Shown here: positions 41,588-56,500 of the stretch, in pieces
How positions within the stretch are numbered: the first letter of the stretch is position 1
Layout of the letters: every line of letters begins with the position of its first letter
From: Procambarus clarkii
Lineage: Eukaryota; Arthropoda; Malacostraca; Decapoda; Cambaridae
Length of the DNA: 64,000 nt
Direction of reading: 5' to 3'
Assembly: GCF_040958095.1 (NCBI RefSeq)
Contig: NC_091188.1
Location: forward strand, 35,689,685 to 35,753,684
The notes under the pieces: model-generated
Told to the model about the DNA's origin: nothing
Databases searched by the model: none
The model's input: the letters and a program-made list of their open reading frames with translations, nothing else
Translations under genes and position numbers: made by a program

Positions 41588-44500
41588 TAGTAGTCACCAT
41601 ACTCTTCCTGTGAGTAATAGTGGTCACCATGCTCTTCCTGTGAGCAATAGTGGTCACCATACTCTTCCTGTGAGTAATAAATGTCACCATACTCTTCCTG
41701 TGAGCAATATTGGTCACCATACTCTTCATGTGAGTAACAGTGGTCACAATACTCTTCATGTGAGCAATAGTGGTCATTATACTCTTCCTGTGAGTAATAG
41801 TGGTCACCATACTCTTCCTGTGAATAATAGTGCTCACCACACTCTTCCTGTGAATAATAGTGGTCACCATACTCTTCCTTTGAGTAATAGTGGTCACCAT
41901 ACTCCTCCTGTGAGTAATTGTGGTCACCATACTCTTCCTGTGCGTAATAGTGGTCACCATACTCTTCCTGTGAGTAATAGTGGTCACCATACTCTTCCTG
42001 TGAGTAATAATGGTCACCATGCTCTTCCTGTGAGTAATAGTGCTCACCACACTCTTCCTGTGAGTAATAGTGGTCACCATACTCTTCCTGTGAGTAATAG
42101 TGCTCACAATACACTTCCTGTGAGTAATAGTGGTCACCATACTCTTGTGAGTAATAGTGGTCACTATACACTTCATGTGAGTAATAGTGGTCACCATACT
42201 CTTCTTGTGAGTAATAGTGGCCACCAAACTCTTCCTGTGAGTAATAGTGGTCACCATACTCTTCCTGTGAGTAATAGTGCTAACGATACTCTTCCTGTGA
42301 GCAATAGTGGTCACCATACTCTTCCTGTGAGTAATAAATGTCACCATACTCTTCCTGTGAGCAATATTGGTCACCAAACTCTTCATGTGAGTAACAGTGG
42401 TCACAATACTCTTCATGTGAGCAATAGTGGTCACCATACTCTTCCTGTGAGTAATAGTGGTCACCATACTCTTCCTGTGAATAATAGTGCTCACCACACT
42501 CTTCCTGTGAATAATAGTGGTCACCATACTCTTCCTGTGAGTAATAGTGGTCACCATACTCTTCCTGTGAGTAATTGTGGTCACCATACTCTTCCTGTGA
42601 GTAATAGTGGTCACCATACTCTTCCTGTGAGTAATAGTGGTCACCATACTCTTCCTGTGAGTAATAGTGGTCACTATACTCTTCCTGTGAGTAATAGTGC
42701 TCACCACACTCTTCCTGTGAGTAATAGTGGTCACCATACTCTTCCTGTGAGTAATAGTGCTCACAATACACTTCCTGTGAGTAATAGTGCTCACAATACA
42801 CTTCCTGTGAGTAATAGTGGTCACCATACTCTTGTGAGTAATAGTGGTCACCATACTCTTCCTGTGAGTAATAGTGGTCACCATACTCTTCCTGTGAGTA
42901 ATAGTGCTAACGATACTCTTCCTGTGAGTAATAGTGTTCACCATACTCATCCTGTGAGTAATAGTTTTCATTATACTCTTCCTGTGAGTAATAGTGTTCA
43001 CCATACTCATCCTGTGAGTAATAGTTTTCATTATACTCTTCCTGTGAGTAATAGTGTTCACCATACTCATCCTCTGAGTAATAGTTTTCATCATACTATT
43101 TCTGTGAGTAACATTGGTCACCATACCCATCCTGTGAGTAAGAGTTGTCACCATACTCTTCCTGTGAGTAATAGTGGTCACCATACCCATCCTGAAAGTA
43201 ATAGTGGCCACCATACTCTTCCTGTGAGTAATAGTGGTCACCATACCCATCCTGTGAGTAGTAGTGGTCACCATACTCTTCTTGTGAGTAATAGTGGTCA
43301 CCATACTCTTCATGTGAGTAATAGTGGTCACCATGCTCTTCCTGTGAGTAACATTGGTCACCATACCCATCCTGTGAGCAATGGTTGTCACCATACTCTT
43401 CCTGTGAGTAATTGTGGTCACTATACCCATCCTGTGAGTAATAGTGGTCACCATACCCATCCTGTGAGTAATAGTGGTCACCATACCCATCCTGTGAGTA
43501 ATAGTGGTCACCATACCCATCCAGTGAGTAATAGTGGCCACCATACTCTTCCTGTGAGTAATAGTGGTCACCATACCCATCCTGTGAGTAGAAGTGGTCA
43601 TAATACCCATCCTGTGAGTAATAGTGGCCATCATGCTCTTCTTGTGAGTAATAGTGTTCACCATACTCTTCCTGTGAGTAATAGTGGTCACCATACTCTT
43701 CCTGTGAGTAATAGTTGTCACCATACCTATCCTGTGAGAAATAGTGGTCACCATACCCATCCTGTGTGCAATAGTAGCCACCATACTCTTTACTGTGAGT
43801 AATAGTAGTCACCATACTCTTCCTGTGAGTAATAGTGGTCACCATGCTCTTCCTGTGAGCAATAGTGGTCACCATACTCTTCCTGTGAGTAATAAATGTC
43901 ACCATACTCTTCCTGTGAGCAATATTGGTCACCATACTCTTCATGTGAGTAACAGTGGTCACAATACTCTTCATGTGAGCAATAGTGGTCATTATACTCT
44001 TCCTGTGAGTAATAGTGGTCACCATACTCTTCCTGTGAATAATAGTGCTCACCACACTCTTCCTGTGAATAATAGTGGTCACCATACTCTTCCTGTGAGT
44101 AATAGTGGTCACCATACTCTTCCTGTGAGTAATTGTGGTCACCATACTCTTCCTGTGCGTAATAGTGGTCACCATACTCTTCCTGTGAGTAATAGTGGTC
44201 ACCATACTCTTCCTGTGAGTAATAGTGGTCACCATGCTCTTCCTGTGAGTAATAGTGCTCACCACACTCTTCCTGTGAGTAATAGTGGTCACCATACTCT
44301 TCCTGTGAGTAATAGTGCTCACAATACACTTCCTGTGAGTAATAGTGGTCACCATACTCTTGTGAGTAATAGTGGTCACTTTACACTTCATGTGAGTAAT
44401 AGTGGTCACCATACTCTTCTTGTGAGTAATAGTGGCCACCAAACTCTTCCTGTGAGTAATAGTGGTCACCATACTCTTCCTGTGAGTAATAGTGCTAACG

Positions 44501-47500
44501 ATACTCTTCCTGTGAGCAATAGTGGTCACCATACTCTTCCTGTGAGTAATAAATGTCACCATACTCTTCCTGTGAGCAATATTGGTCACCAAACTCTTCA
44601 TGTGAGTAACAGTGGTCACAATACTCTTCATGTGAGCAATAGTGGTCACCATACTCTTCCTGTGAGTAATAGTGGTCACCATACTCTTCCTGTGAATAAT
44701 AGTGCTCACCACACTCTTCCTGTGAATAATAGTGGTCACCATACTCTTCCTGTGAGTAATAGTGGTCACCATACTCTTCCTGTGAGTAATTGTGGTCACC
44801 ATACTCTTCCTGTGAGTAATAGTGGTCACCATACTCTTCCTGTGAGTAATAGTGGTCACCATACTCTTCCTGTGAGTAATAGTGGTCACTATACTCTTCC
44901 TGTGAGTAATAGTGCTCACCACACTCTTCCTGTGAGTAATAGTGGTCACCATACTCTTCCTGTGAGTAATAGTGCTCACAATACACTTCCTGTGAGTAAT
45001 AGTGGTCACCATACTCTTGTGAGTAATAGTGGTCACCATACTCTTGTGAGTAATAGTGGTCACCATACTCTTCCTGTGAGTAATAGTGGTCACCATACTC
45101 TTCCTGTGAGTAATAGTGCTAACGATACTCTTCCTGTGAGTAATAGTGTTCACCATACTCATCCTGTGAGTAATAGGTTTCATTATACTCTTCCTGTGAG
45201 TAATAGTGTTCACCATACTCATTCTGTGAGCAATAGTTTTCATTATACTCTTCCTGTGAGTAATAGTGTTCACCATACTCATCCTCTGAGTAATAGTTTT
45301 CATCATACTCTTTCTGTGAGTAACATTGGTCACCATACCCATCCTGTGAGTAAGAGTTGTCACCATACTCTTCCTGTGAGTAATAGTGGTCACCATACCC
45401 ATCCTGAAAGTAATAGTGGCCACCATACTCTTCCTGTGAGTAATAGTGGTCACCATACCCATCCTGTGAGTAGTAGTGGTCACCATACTCTTCTTGTGAG
45501 TAATAGTGGTCACCATACTCTTCATGTGAGTAATAGTGGTCACCATGCTCTTCCTGTGAGTAACATTGGTCACCATACCCATCCTCTGAGCAATAGTTGT
45601 CACCATACTCTTCCTGTGAGTAATTGTGGTCACTATACCCATCCTGTGAGTAATAGTGGTCACCATACCCATCCTGTGAGTAATAGTGGTCACCATACCC
45701 ATCCTGTGAGTAATAGTGGTCACCATACCCATCCAGTGAGTAATAGTGGCCACCATACTCTTCCTGTGAGTAATAGTGGTCACCATACCCATCCTGTGAG
45801 TAGAAGTGGTCATCATACCCATCCTGTGAGTAATAGTTGTCATCATGCTCTTCTTGTGAGTAATAGTGTTCACCATACTCTTCCTGTGAGTAATAGTGGT
45901 CACCATACTCTTCCTGTGAGTAATAGTGGTCACCATACCTATCCTGTGAGAAAAAGTGGTCACCATACCCATCCTGTGTGCAATAGTAGCCACCATACTC
46001 TTTACTGTGAGTAATAGTAGTCACCATACTCTTCCTGTGAGTAATAGTGGTCACCATACTCTTCCTGTGAGCAATAGTGGTCACCATACTCTTCCTGTGA
46101 GTAATAAATGTCACCATACTCTTCCTGTGAGCAATATTGGTCACCATACTCTTCATGTGAGTAATAGTGGTCACAATACTCTTCATGTGAGCAATAGTGG
46201 TCATTATACTCTTCCTGTGAGTAATAGTGGTCACCATACTCTTCCTGTGAATAATAGTGCTCACCACACTCTTCCTGTGAATAATAGTGGTCACCATACT
46301 CTTCCTGTGAGTAATAGTGGTCACCATACTCTTCCTGTGAGTAATTGTGGTCACCATACTCTTCCTGTGAGTAATAGTGGTCACCATACTCTTCCTGTGA
46401 GTAATAGTGGTCACCATACTCTTCCTGTGAGTAATAGTGGTCACCATGCTCTTCCTGTGAGTAATAGTGCTCACCACACTCTTCCTGTGAGTAATAGTGG
46501 TCACCATACTCTTCCTGTGAGTAATAGTGCTCACAATACACTTCCTGTGAGTAATAGTGGTCACCATACTCTTGTGAGTAATAGTGGGCACTATACACTT
46601 CATGTGAGTAATAGTGGTCACCATACTCTTCTTGTGAGTAATAGTGGCCACCAAACTCTTCCTGTGAGTAATAGTGGTCACCATACTCTTCCTGTGAGTA
46701 ATAGTGCTAACGATACTCTTCCTGTGAGTAATAGTGTTCACCATACTCATCCTGTGAGTAATAGTTTTCATTATACTCTTCCTGTGAGTAATAGTGTTCT
46801 CCATACTCATCCTCTGAGTAATAGTTTTCATCATACTCATTCTGTGAGTAACATTGGTCACCATACCCATCCTGCGAGTAATAGTTGTCACCATACTCTT
46901 CCTGTGAGTAATAGTGGTCACCATACCCATCCTGAAAGTAATAGTGGCCACCATACTCTTCCTGTGAGTAATAATGGTCACCATACCCATCCTGTGAGTA
47001 GTAGTGGTCACCATACTCTTCTTGTGAGTAATAGTGGTCACCATATTCATCATGTGAGTAATAGTGGTCACCATACTCTTCCTGTGAGTAACATTGGTCA
47101 CCATACCCATCCTGTGAGCAATAGTTGTCACCATACTCTTCCTGTGAGTAATTGTGGTCACTATACCCATCCTGTGAGTAATAGTGGTCACCATACCCAT
47201 CCTGTGACTAATAGTGGTCACCATACCCATCCTGTGAGCAATAGTGGTCACCATACCCATCCAGTGAGTAATAGTGGCCACCATACTCTTCTTGTGAGTA
47301 ATAGTGGTCACCATACCCATCCTGTGAGTAGAAGTGGTCATCATACCCATCCTGTGAGTAATAGTGGTCATCATGCTCTTCTTGTGAGTAATAGTGGTCA
47401 CCATACTCTTCCTGTGAGTAATAGTGGTCACCATACTCTTCCTGTGACTAATAGTGGTCACCATACCTATCCTGTGAGAAATAGTGGTCACCATACCCAT

Positions 47501-47542
47501 CCTGTGAGCAATAGTAGCCACCATACTCTTTACTGTGAGTAA
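41588..47542. repeat. Satellite block 3: 2.21-kb modules
   Basis: Marker units end at 41587, 43802, 46014 and 47542. The first two intervals are 2,215 and 2,212 bp with almost the same unit order. The third is 1,528 bp and looks like a deletion derivative lacking the internal segment that contains the second AATAAATGTCACC variant. Confidence 0.85.
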
Positions 47543-50500
47543 TAGTAGTCACCATACTCTTCCTGTGAGTAATAGTGGTCACCATACTCTTCTTGTGAGT
47601 AATAGTGGCCACCAAACTCTTCCTGTGAGTAATAGTGGTCACCATACTCTTCCTGTGAGTAATAGTGCTAACGATACTCTTCCTGTGAGTAATAGTGTTC
47701 ACCATACTCATCCTGTGAGTAATAGTTTTCATTATACTCTTCCTGTGAGTAATAGTGTTCACCATACTCATCCTCTGAGTAATAGTTTTCATCATACTCA
47801 TTCTGTGAGTAACATTGGTCACCATACCCATCCTGTGAGTAATAGTTGTCACCATACTCTTCCTGTGAGTAATAGTGGTCACCATACCCATCCTGAAAGT
47901 AATAGTGGCCACCATACTCTTCCTGTGAGTAATAATGGTCACCATACCCATCCTGTGAGTAGTAGTGGTCACCATACTCTTCTTGTGAGTAATAGTGGTC
48001 ACCATACTCTTCATGTGAGTAATAGTGGTCACCATACTCTTCCTGTGAGTAACATTGGTCACCATACCCATCCTGTGAGCAATAGTTGTCACCATACTCT
48101 TCCTGTGAGTAATTGTGGTCACTATACCCATCCTGTGAGTAATAGTGGTCACCATACCCATCCTGTGAGTAATAGTGGTCACCATACCCATCCTGTGAGC
48201 AATAGTGGTCACCATACCCATCCAGTGAGTAATAGTGGCCACCATACTCTTCTTGTGAGTAATAGTGGTCACCATACCCATCCTGTGAGTAGAAGTGGTC
48301 ATCATACCCATCCTGTGAGTAATAGTGGTCATCATGCCCTTCTTGTGAGTAATAGTGGTCACCATACTCTTCCTGGGAGTAATAGTGGTCACCATACTCT
48401 TCCTGTGACTAATAGTGGTCACCATACCTATCCTGTGAGAAATAGTGGTCACCATACCCATCCTGTGAGCAATAGTAGCCACCATACTCTTTACTGTGAG
48501 TAATAGTAGTCACCATACTCTTCCTGTGAGTAACAGTGGTCACCATACTCTTCCTGTGAGCAATAGTGGTCACCATACTCTTCCTGTGAGTAATAAATGT
48601 CACCATACTCTTCATGTGAGTAACAGTGGTCACAATACTCTTCATGTGAGCAATAGTGGTCACCATACTCTTCCTGTGAGTAATAGTGGTCACCATACTC
48701 TTCCTGTGAATAATAGTGCTCACCACACTCTTCCTGTGAATAATAGTGGTCACTATACTCTTCCTGTGAGAAATAGTGGTCACCATACTCTTCCTGTGAG
48801 TAATTGTGGTCACCATACTCTTCCTGTGAGTAATAGTGGTCACCATACTCTTCCTGTGAGTAATAGTGGTCACCATACTCTTCCTGTGAGTAATAGTGGT
48901 CACCATACTCTTCCTGTGAGTAATAGTGCTCACCACACTCTTCCTGTGAGTAATAGTGGTCACCATACTCTTCCTGTGAGTAATAGTGCTCACAATACAC
49001 TTCCTGTGAGTAATAGTGGTCACCATACTCTTAGGAGTAATAGTGGTCACTATACACTTCCTGTGAGTAATAGTGGTTACCATACTCTTCTTGTGAGTAA
49101 TATTGGCCACCAAACTCTTCCTGTGAGTAATAGGGGTCACCATACTCTTCCTGTGAGTAATAGTGCTAACGATACTCTTCCTGTGAGTAATAGTGTTCAC
49201 CATACTCATCCTGTGAGTAATAGTTTTAATCATACTCTTCCTGTGAGTAATAGTGGTCACCATACTCTTCCTGTGAGTAATAGTGGTCACCATACCCATC
49301 CTGTGAGTAATAGTGGTCACCATACTCTTCTTGTGAGTAATAGTGGTCACCATACTCTTCCTGTGAGTAATAGTGGTCCCCATACTCTTCCTGTAAGTAA
49401 TAGTGGTCACCATACTTTTCCTGTGAGTAATAGTGGTCCCCATACTCTTCATGTGAGTAATAGTTCTCACAATACACTTCCTGTGAGTAATGGTGGTCAC
49501 CATACTCTTGTGAGTAATAGTGGTCACCATACTCTTCTTGTGAGTAATAGTGGCCACCATACTCTTCATGTGAGTAATAGTGGTCACCATACTCTTCCTG
49601 TGAGTAATAGTGCTAACGATACTCTTCCTGTGAGTAATAGTGTTCACCATACTCATCCTGTGAGTAAAAGTTTTCATTATACTCTTCCTGTGAGTAATAG
49701 TGTTCACCATACTCATCCTGTGAATAATAGTTTTCATTATACTCTTCCTGTGAGTAATAGTGTTCACCATACTCATCCTCTGAGTAATAGTTTTCATCAT
49801 ACTCTTTCTGTGAGTAACATTGGTCACCATAACCATCCTGTGAGTAATAGTTGTCACCATTCTCTTCCTGTGAGTAATAGTGGTCACCATACCCATCCTG
49901 AAAGTAATAGTGGCCACCATACTCTTCCTGTGAGTAATAGTTGTCACCATACCCATCCTGTGAGTAGTAGTGGTCACCATACTCCTCTTGTGAGTAATAG
50001 TGGTCACCATACTCTTCATGTGAGTAATAGTGGTCACAATACTCTTCCTGTGAGTAACATTGGTCACCATACCCATCCTGTGAGCAATAGTTGTCACCAT
50101 ACTCTTCCTGTGAGTAATTGTGGTCACTATACCCATCCTGTGAGTAATAGTGGTCACCATACCCATCCTGTGAGTAATAGTGGTCACCATACCCATTCTG
50201 TGAGTAATAGTGGTCACCATACCCATCCAGTGAGTAATAGTGGCCACCATACTCTTCCTGTGAGTAATAGTGGTCACCATACCCATCCTGTGAGTAGAAG
50301 TAGTCATCATACCCATCCTGTGCGTAATAGTGGTCATCATGCTCTTCTTGTGAGTAATAGTGGTCACCATACTCTTCCTGTGAGTAATAGTGGTCACCAT
50401 ACTCTTCCTGTGAGTAATAGTGGTCACCATACCTATCCCGTGAGAAATAGTGGTCACCATACCCATCCTGTGAGCAATAGTAGCCACCATACTCTTTACT

Positions 50501-53500
50501 GTGAGTAATAGTAGTCACCATACTCTTCCTGTGAGTAATAGTGGTCACCATACTCTTCCTGTGAGCAATAGTGGTCACCATACTCTTCCTGTGAGTAATA
50601 AATGTCACCATACTCTTCCTGTGAGCAATATTGGTCACCATACTCTTCATGTGAGTAACAGTGGTCACAATACTCTTCATGTGAGCAATAGTGGTCACTA
50701 TACTCTTCCTGTGAGTAATAGTGGTCACCAAACTCTTCCTGTGAATAATAGTGCTCACCACACTCTTCCTGTGAATAATAGTGGTCACCATACTCTTCCT
50801 GTGAGTAATAGTGGTCACCATACTCTTCCTGTGAGTAATTGTGGTCACCATACACTTCTTGTGAGTAATAGTGGTCACCATACTCTTCCTGTGAGTAATA
50901 GTGGTCACCATACTCTTCCTGTGAGTAATAGTGGTCACCATGCTCTTCCTGTGAGTAATAGTGCTCACCACACTCTTCCTGTGAGTAATAGTGGTCACCA
51001 TACTCTTCCTGTGAGTAATAGTGCTCACAATACACTTCCTGTAAGTAATAGTGGTCTCCATACTCTTGTGAGTAATAGTGGTCACTATACACTTCCTGTG
51101 AGTAATAGTGGTCACCATACTCTTCTTGTGAGTAATAGTGGCCACCAAACTCTTCCTGTGAGTAATAGTGGTCACCATACTCTTCCTGTGAGTAATAGTG
51201 CTAACGATACTCTTCCTGTGAGTAATAGTGTTCACCATACTCATCCTGTGAGTAATAGTTTTAATCATACTCTTCCTGTGAGTAATAGAGGTCACCATAC
51301 TCTTCCTGTGAGTAATAGTGGTCACCATACCCATCCTGTGAGTAATAGTGGTCACTATACTCTTCTTGTGAGTAATAGTGGTCACCATACTCTTCCTGTG
51401 AGTAATAGTGGTCACCATACTCTTCCTGTAAGTAATAGTGGTCACCATACTTTTCCTGTGAGTAATAGTGGTCCCAATACTCTTCATGTGAGTAATAGTG
51501 CTCACAATACACTTCCTGTGAGTAATAGTGGTCACCATACTCTTGTGAGTAATAGTGGTCACCATACTCTTCTTGTGAGTAATAGTGGCCACCATACTCT
51601 TCCTGTGAGTAATAGTGGTCACCATACTTTTCCTGTGAGTAATAGTGCTAACGATAGTCTTCCTGTGAGTAATAGTGTTCACCATACTCATCCTGTGAGT
51701 AATAGTTTTCATCATACTCTTCCTGTGAGTAATAGTGTTCACCATACTCATCCTGTGAGTAATAGTTTTTATCATACTCTTCCTGTGAGTAATAGTGTTC
51801 ACCATACTCATCCTGTGAGCAATAGTTTTCATCATACTCTTCCTGTGAGTAACATTGGTCACCATACCCATCCTGTGAGTAATAGTTGTCACCATACTCT
51901 TCCTGTGAGTAATAGTAGTCACCATACTCTTCCTGTGAGTAATAGTGGTCACCATACTCTTCCTGTGAGCAATAGTGGTCACCATACTCTTCCTGTGAGT
52001 AATAAATGTCACCATACTCTTCCTGTGAGCAATATTGGTCACCATACTCTTCATGTGAGTAACAGTGGTCACAATACTCTTCATGTGAGCAATAGTGGTC
52101 ACCATACTCTTCCTGTGAGTAATAGTGGTCACCATACTCATCCTGTGAATAATAGTGCTCTCTACACTCTTCTTGTGAATAATAGTGGTCACCATACTCT
52201 TCCTGTGAGTAATAGTGGTCACCATACTCTTCCTGTGAGTAATTGTGGTCACCATACTCTTCCTGTGAGTAATAGTGGTCACCATACTCTTCCTGTGAGT
52301 AATAGTGGTCACTATACTCTTCCTGTGAGTAATAGTGGTCACTATACTCTTCCTGTGAGTAATAGTGCTCCCCACACTCTTCCTGTGAGTAATAGTGGTC
52401 ACCATACTCTTCATGTGAGTAATAGTGCTCACAATACACTTCCTGTGAGTAATAGTGGTCACCATACTCTTGTGAGTAATAGTGGTCACCATACTCTTCC
52501 TGTGAGTAATAGTGGTCACCATACTCTTCCTGTGAGTAATAGTGCTAACGATACTCTTCCTGTGAGTAATAGTGTTCATCATACTCATCCTGTGAGTAAT
52601 AGTTTTCATCATACTCTTCCTGTGAGTAATAGTGTTCACCATACTCATCCTGTGAGTAATAGTTTTCATCATACTCTTTCTGTGAGTAACATTGGTCACC
52701 ATACCCATCCTGTGAGTAATAGTTGTCACCATACTCTTCCTGTGAGTAATAGTGGTCACCATACCCATCCTGAAAGTAATAGTGGCCACCATACTCTTCC
52801 TGTGAGTAATAGTGGTCACCATACCCATCCTGTGAGTAGTAGTGGTCACCATACTCTTCTTGTGAGTAATAGTGGTCACCATACTCTTCATGTGAGTAAT
52901 AGTGGTCACCATACTCTTCCTGTGAGTAACATTGGTCACCATACCCATCCTGTGAGCAATAGTTGTCACCATACTCTTCCTGTGAGTAATTGTGGTCACT
53001 ATACCCATCCTGTGAGTAATAGTGGTCACCATACCCATCCTGTGAGTAATAGTGGTCACCATACCCATCCTGTGAGTAATAGTGGTCACCATACCCATCC
53101 AGTGAGTAATAGTGGCCACCATACTCTTCCTGTGAGTAATAGTGGTCACCATACCCATCCTGTGAGTAGAAGTGGTCATCATACCCATCCTGTGAGTAAT
53201 AGTTGTCATCATGCTTTTCTTGTGAGTAATAGTGGTCACCATACTCTTCCTGTGAGTAATAGTGGTCACCATACTCTTCCTGTGAGTAATAGTGGTCACC
53301 ATACCTATCCCGTGAGAAATAGTGGTCACCATACCCATCCTGTGAGCAATAGTAGCCACCATACTCTTTACTGTGAGTAATAGTAGTCACCATACTCTTC
53401 CTGTGAGTAATAGTGGTCACCATACTCTTCCTCTGAGCAATAGTGGTCACCATATTCTTCCTGTGAGTAATAAATGTCACCATACTCTTTCTGTGAGCAA

Positions 53501-56500
53501 TATTGGTCACCAAACTCTTCATGTGAGTAACAGTGGTCACAATACTCTTCATGTGAGCAATAGTGGTCACCATACTCTTCCTGTGAGTAATAGTGTTCAC
53601 CATACTCATCCTCTGAGTAATAGTTTTCATCATACTCTTTCTGTGAGTAACATTGGTCACCATAACCATCCTGTGAGTAATAGTTGTCACCATTCTCTTC
53701 CTGTGAGTAATAGTGGTCACCATACCCATCCTGAAAGTAATAGTGGCCACCATACTCTTCCTGTGAGTAATAGTTGTCACCATACCCATCCTGTGAGTAG
53801 TAGTGGTCACCATACTCCTCTTGTGAGTAATAGTGGTCACCATACTCTTCATGTGAGTAATAGTGGTCACAATACTCTTCCTGTGAGTAACATTGGTCAC
53901 CATACCCATCCTGTGAGCAATAGTTGTCACCATACTCTTCCTGTGAGTAATTGTGGTCACTATACCCATCCTGTGAGTAATAGTGGTCACCATACCCATC
54001 CTGTGAGTAATAGTGGTCACCATACCCATTCTGTGAGTAATAGTGGTCACCATACCCATCCAGTGAGTAATAGTGGCCACCATACTCTTCCTGTGAGTAA
54101 TAGTGGTCACCATACCCATCCTGTGAGTAAAAGTAGTCATCATACCCATCCTGTGCGTAATAGTGGTCATCATGCTCTTCTTGTGAGTAATAGTGGTCAC
54201 CATACTCTTCCTGTGAGTAATAGTGGTCACCATACTCTTCCTGTGAGTAATAGTGGTCACCATACCTATCCCGTGAGAAATAGTGGTCACCATACCCATC
54301 CTGTGAGCAATAGTAGCCACCATACTCTTTACTGTGAGTAATAGTAGTCACCATACTCTTCCTGTGAGTAATAGTGGTCACCATACTCTTCCTGTGAGCA
54401 ATAGTGGTCACCATACTCTTCCTGTGAGTAATAAATGTCACCATACTCTTCCTGTGAGCAATATTGGTCACCATACTCTTCATGTGAGTAACAGTGGTCA
54501 CAATACTCTTCATGTGAGCAATAGTGGTCACTATACTCTTCCTGTGAGTAATAGTGGTCACCAAACTCTTCCTGTGAATAATAGTGCTCACCACACTCTT
54601 CCTGTGAATAATAGTGGTCACCATACTCTTCCTGTGAGTAATAGTGGTCACCATACTCTTCCTGTGAGTAATTGTGGTCACCATACACTTCTTGTGAGTA
54701 ATAGTGGTCACCATACTCTTCCTGTGAGTAATAGTGGTCACCATACTCTTCCTGTGAGTAATAGTGGTCACCATGCTCTTCCTGTGAGTAATAGTGCTCA
54801 CCACACTCTTCCTGTGAGTAATAGTGGTCACCATACTCTTCCTGTGAGTAATAGTGCTCACAATACACTTCCTGTAAGTAATAGTGGTCTCCATACTCTT
54901 GTGAGTAATAGTGGTCACTATACACTTCCTGTGAGTAATAGTGGTCACCATACTCTTCTTGTGAGTAATAGTGGCCACCAAACACTTCCTGTGAGTAATA
55001 GTGGTCACCATACTCTTCCTGTGAGTAATAGTGCTAACGATACTCTTCCTGTGAGTAATAGTGTTCACCATACTCATCCTGTGAGTAATAGTTTTAATCA
55101 TACTCTTCCTGTGAGTAATAGAGGTCACCATACTCTTCCTGTGAGTAATAGTGGTCACCATACCCATCCTGTGAGTAATAGTGGTCACTATACTCTTCTT
55201 GTGAGTAATAGTGGTCACCATACTCTTCCTGTGAGTAAAAGTGGTCACCATACTCTTCCTGTAAGTAATAGTGGTCACCATACTTTTCCTGTGAGTAATA
55301 GTGGTCCCAATACTCTTCATGTGAGTAATAGTGCTCACAATACACTTCCTGTGAGTAATAGTGGTCACCATACTCTTGTGAGTAATAGTGGTCACCATAC
55401 TCTTCTTGTGAGTAATAGTGGCCACCATACTCTTCCTGTGAGTAATAGTGGTCACCATACTTTTCCTGTGAGTAATAGTGCTAACGATAGTCTTCCTGTG
55501 AGTAATAGTGTTCACCATACTCATCCTGTGAGTAATAGTTTTCATCATACTCTTCCTGTGAGTAATAGTGTTCACCATACTCATCCTGTGAGTAATAGTT
55601 TTTATCATACTCTTCCAGTGAGTAATAGTGTTCACCATACTCATCCTGTGAGTAATAGTTTTCATCATACTCTTCCTGTGAGTAACATTGGTCACCATAC
55701 CCATCCTGTGAGTAATAGTTGTCACCATACTCTTCCTGTGAGTAATAGTAGTCACCATACTCTTCCTGTGAGTAATAGTGGTCACCATACTCTTCCTGTG
55801 AGCAATAGTGGTCACCATACTCTTCCTGTGAGTAATAAATGTCACCATACTCTTCCTGTGAGCAATATTGGTCACCATACTCTTCATGTGAGTAACAGTG
55901 GTCACAATACTCTTCATGTGAGCAATAGTGGTCACCATACTCTTCCTGTGAGTAATAGTGGTCACCATACTCATCCTGTGAATAATAGTGCTCTCTACAC
56001 TCTTCTTGTGAATAATAGTGGTCACCATACTCTTCCTGTGAGTAATAGTGGTCACCATACTCTTCCTGTGAGTAATTGTGGTCACCATACTCTTCCTGTG
56101 AGTAATAGTGGTCACCATACTCTTCCTGTGAGTAATAGTGGTCACTATACTCTTCCTGTGAGTAATAGTGGTCACTATACTCTTCCTGTGAGTAATAGTG
56201 CTCCCCACACTCTTCCTGTGAGTAATAGTGGTCACCATACTCTTCATGTGAGTAATAGTGCTCACAATACACTTCCTGTGAGTAATAGTGGTCACCATAC
56301 TCTTGTGAGTAATAGTGGTCACCATACTCTTCCTGTGAGTAATAGTGGTCACCATACTCTTCCTGTGAGTAATAGTGCTAACGATACTCTTCCTGTGAGT
56401 AATAGTGTTCATCATACTCATCCTGTGAGTAATAGTTTTCATCATACTCTTCCTGTGAGTAATAGTGTTCACCATACTCATCCTGTGAGTAATAGTTTTC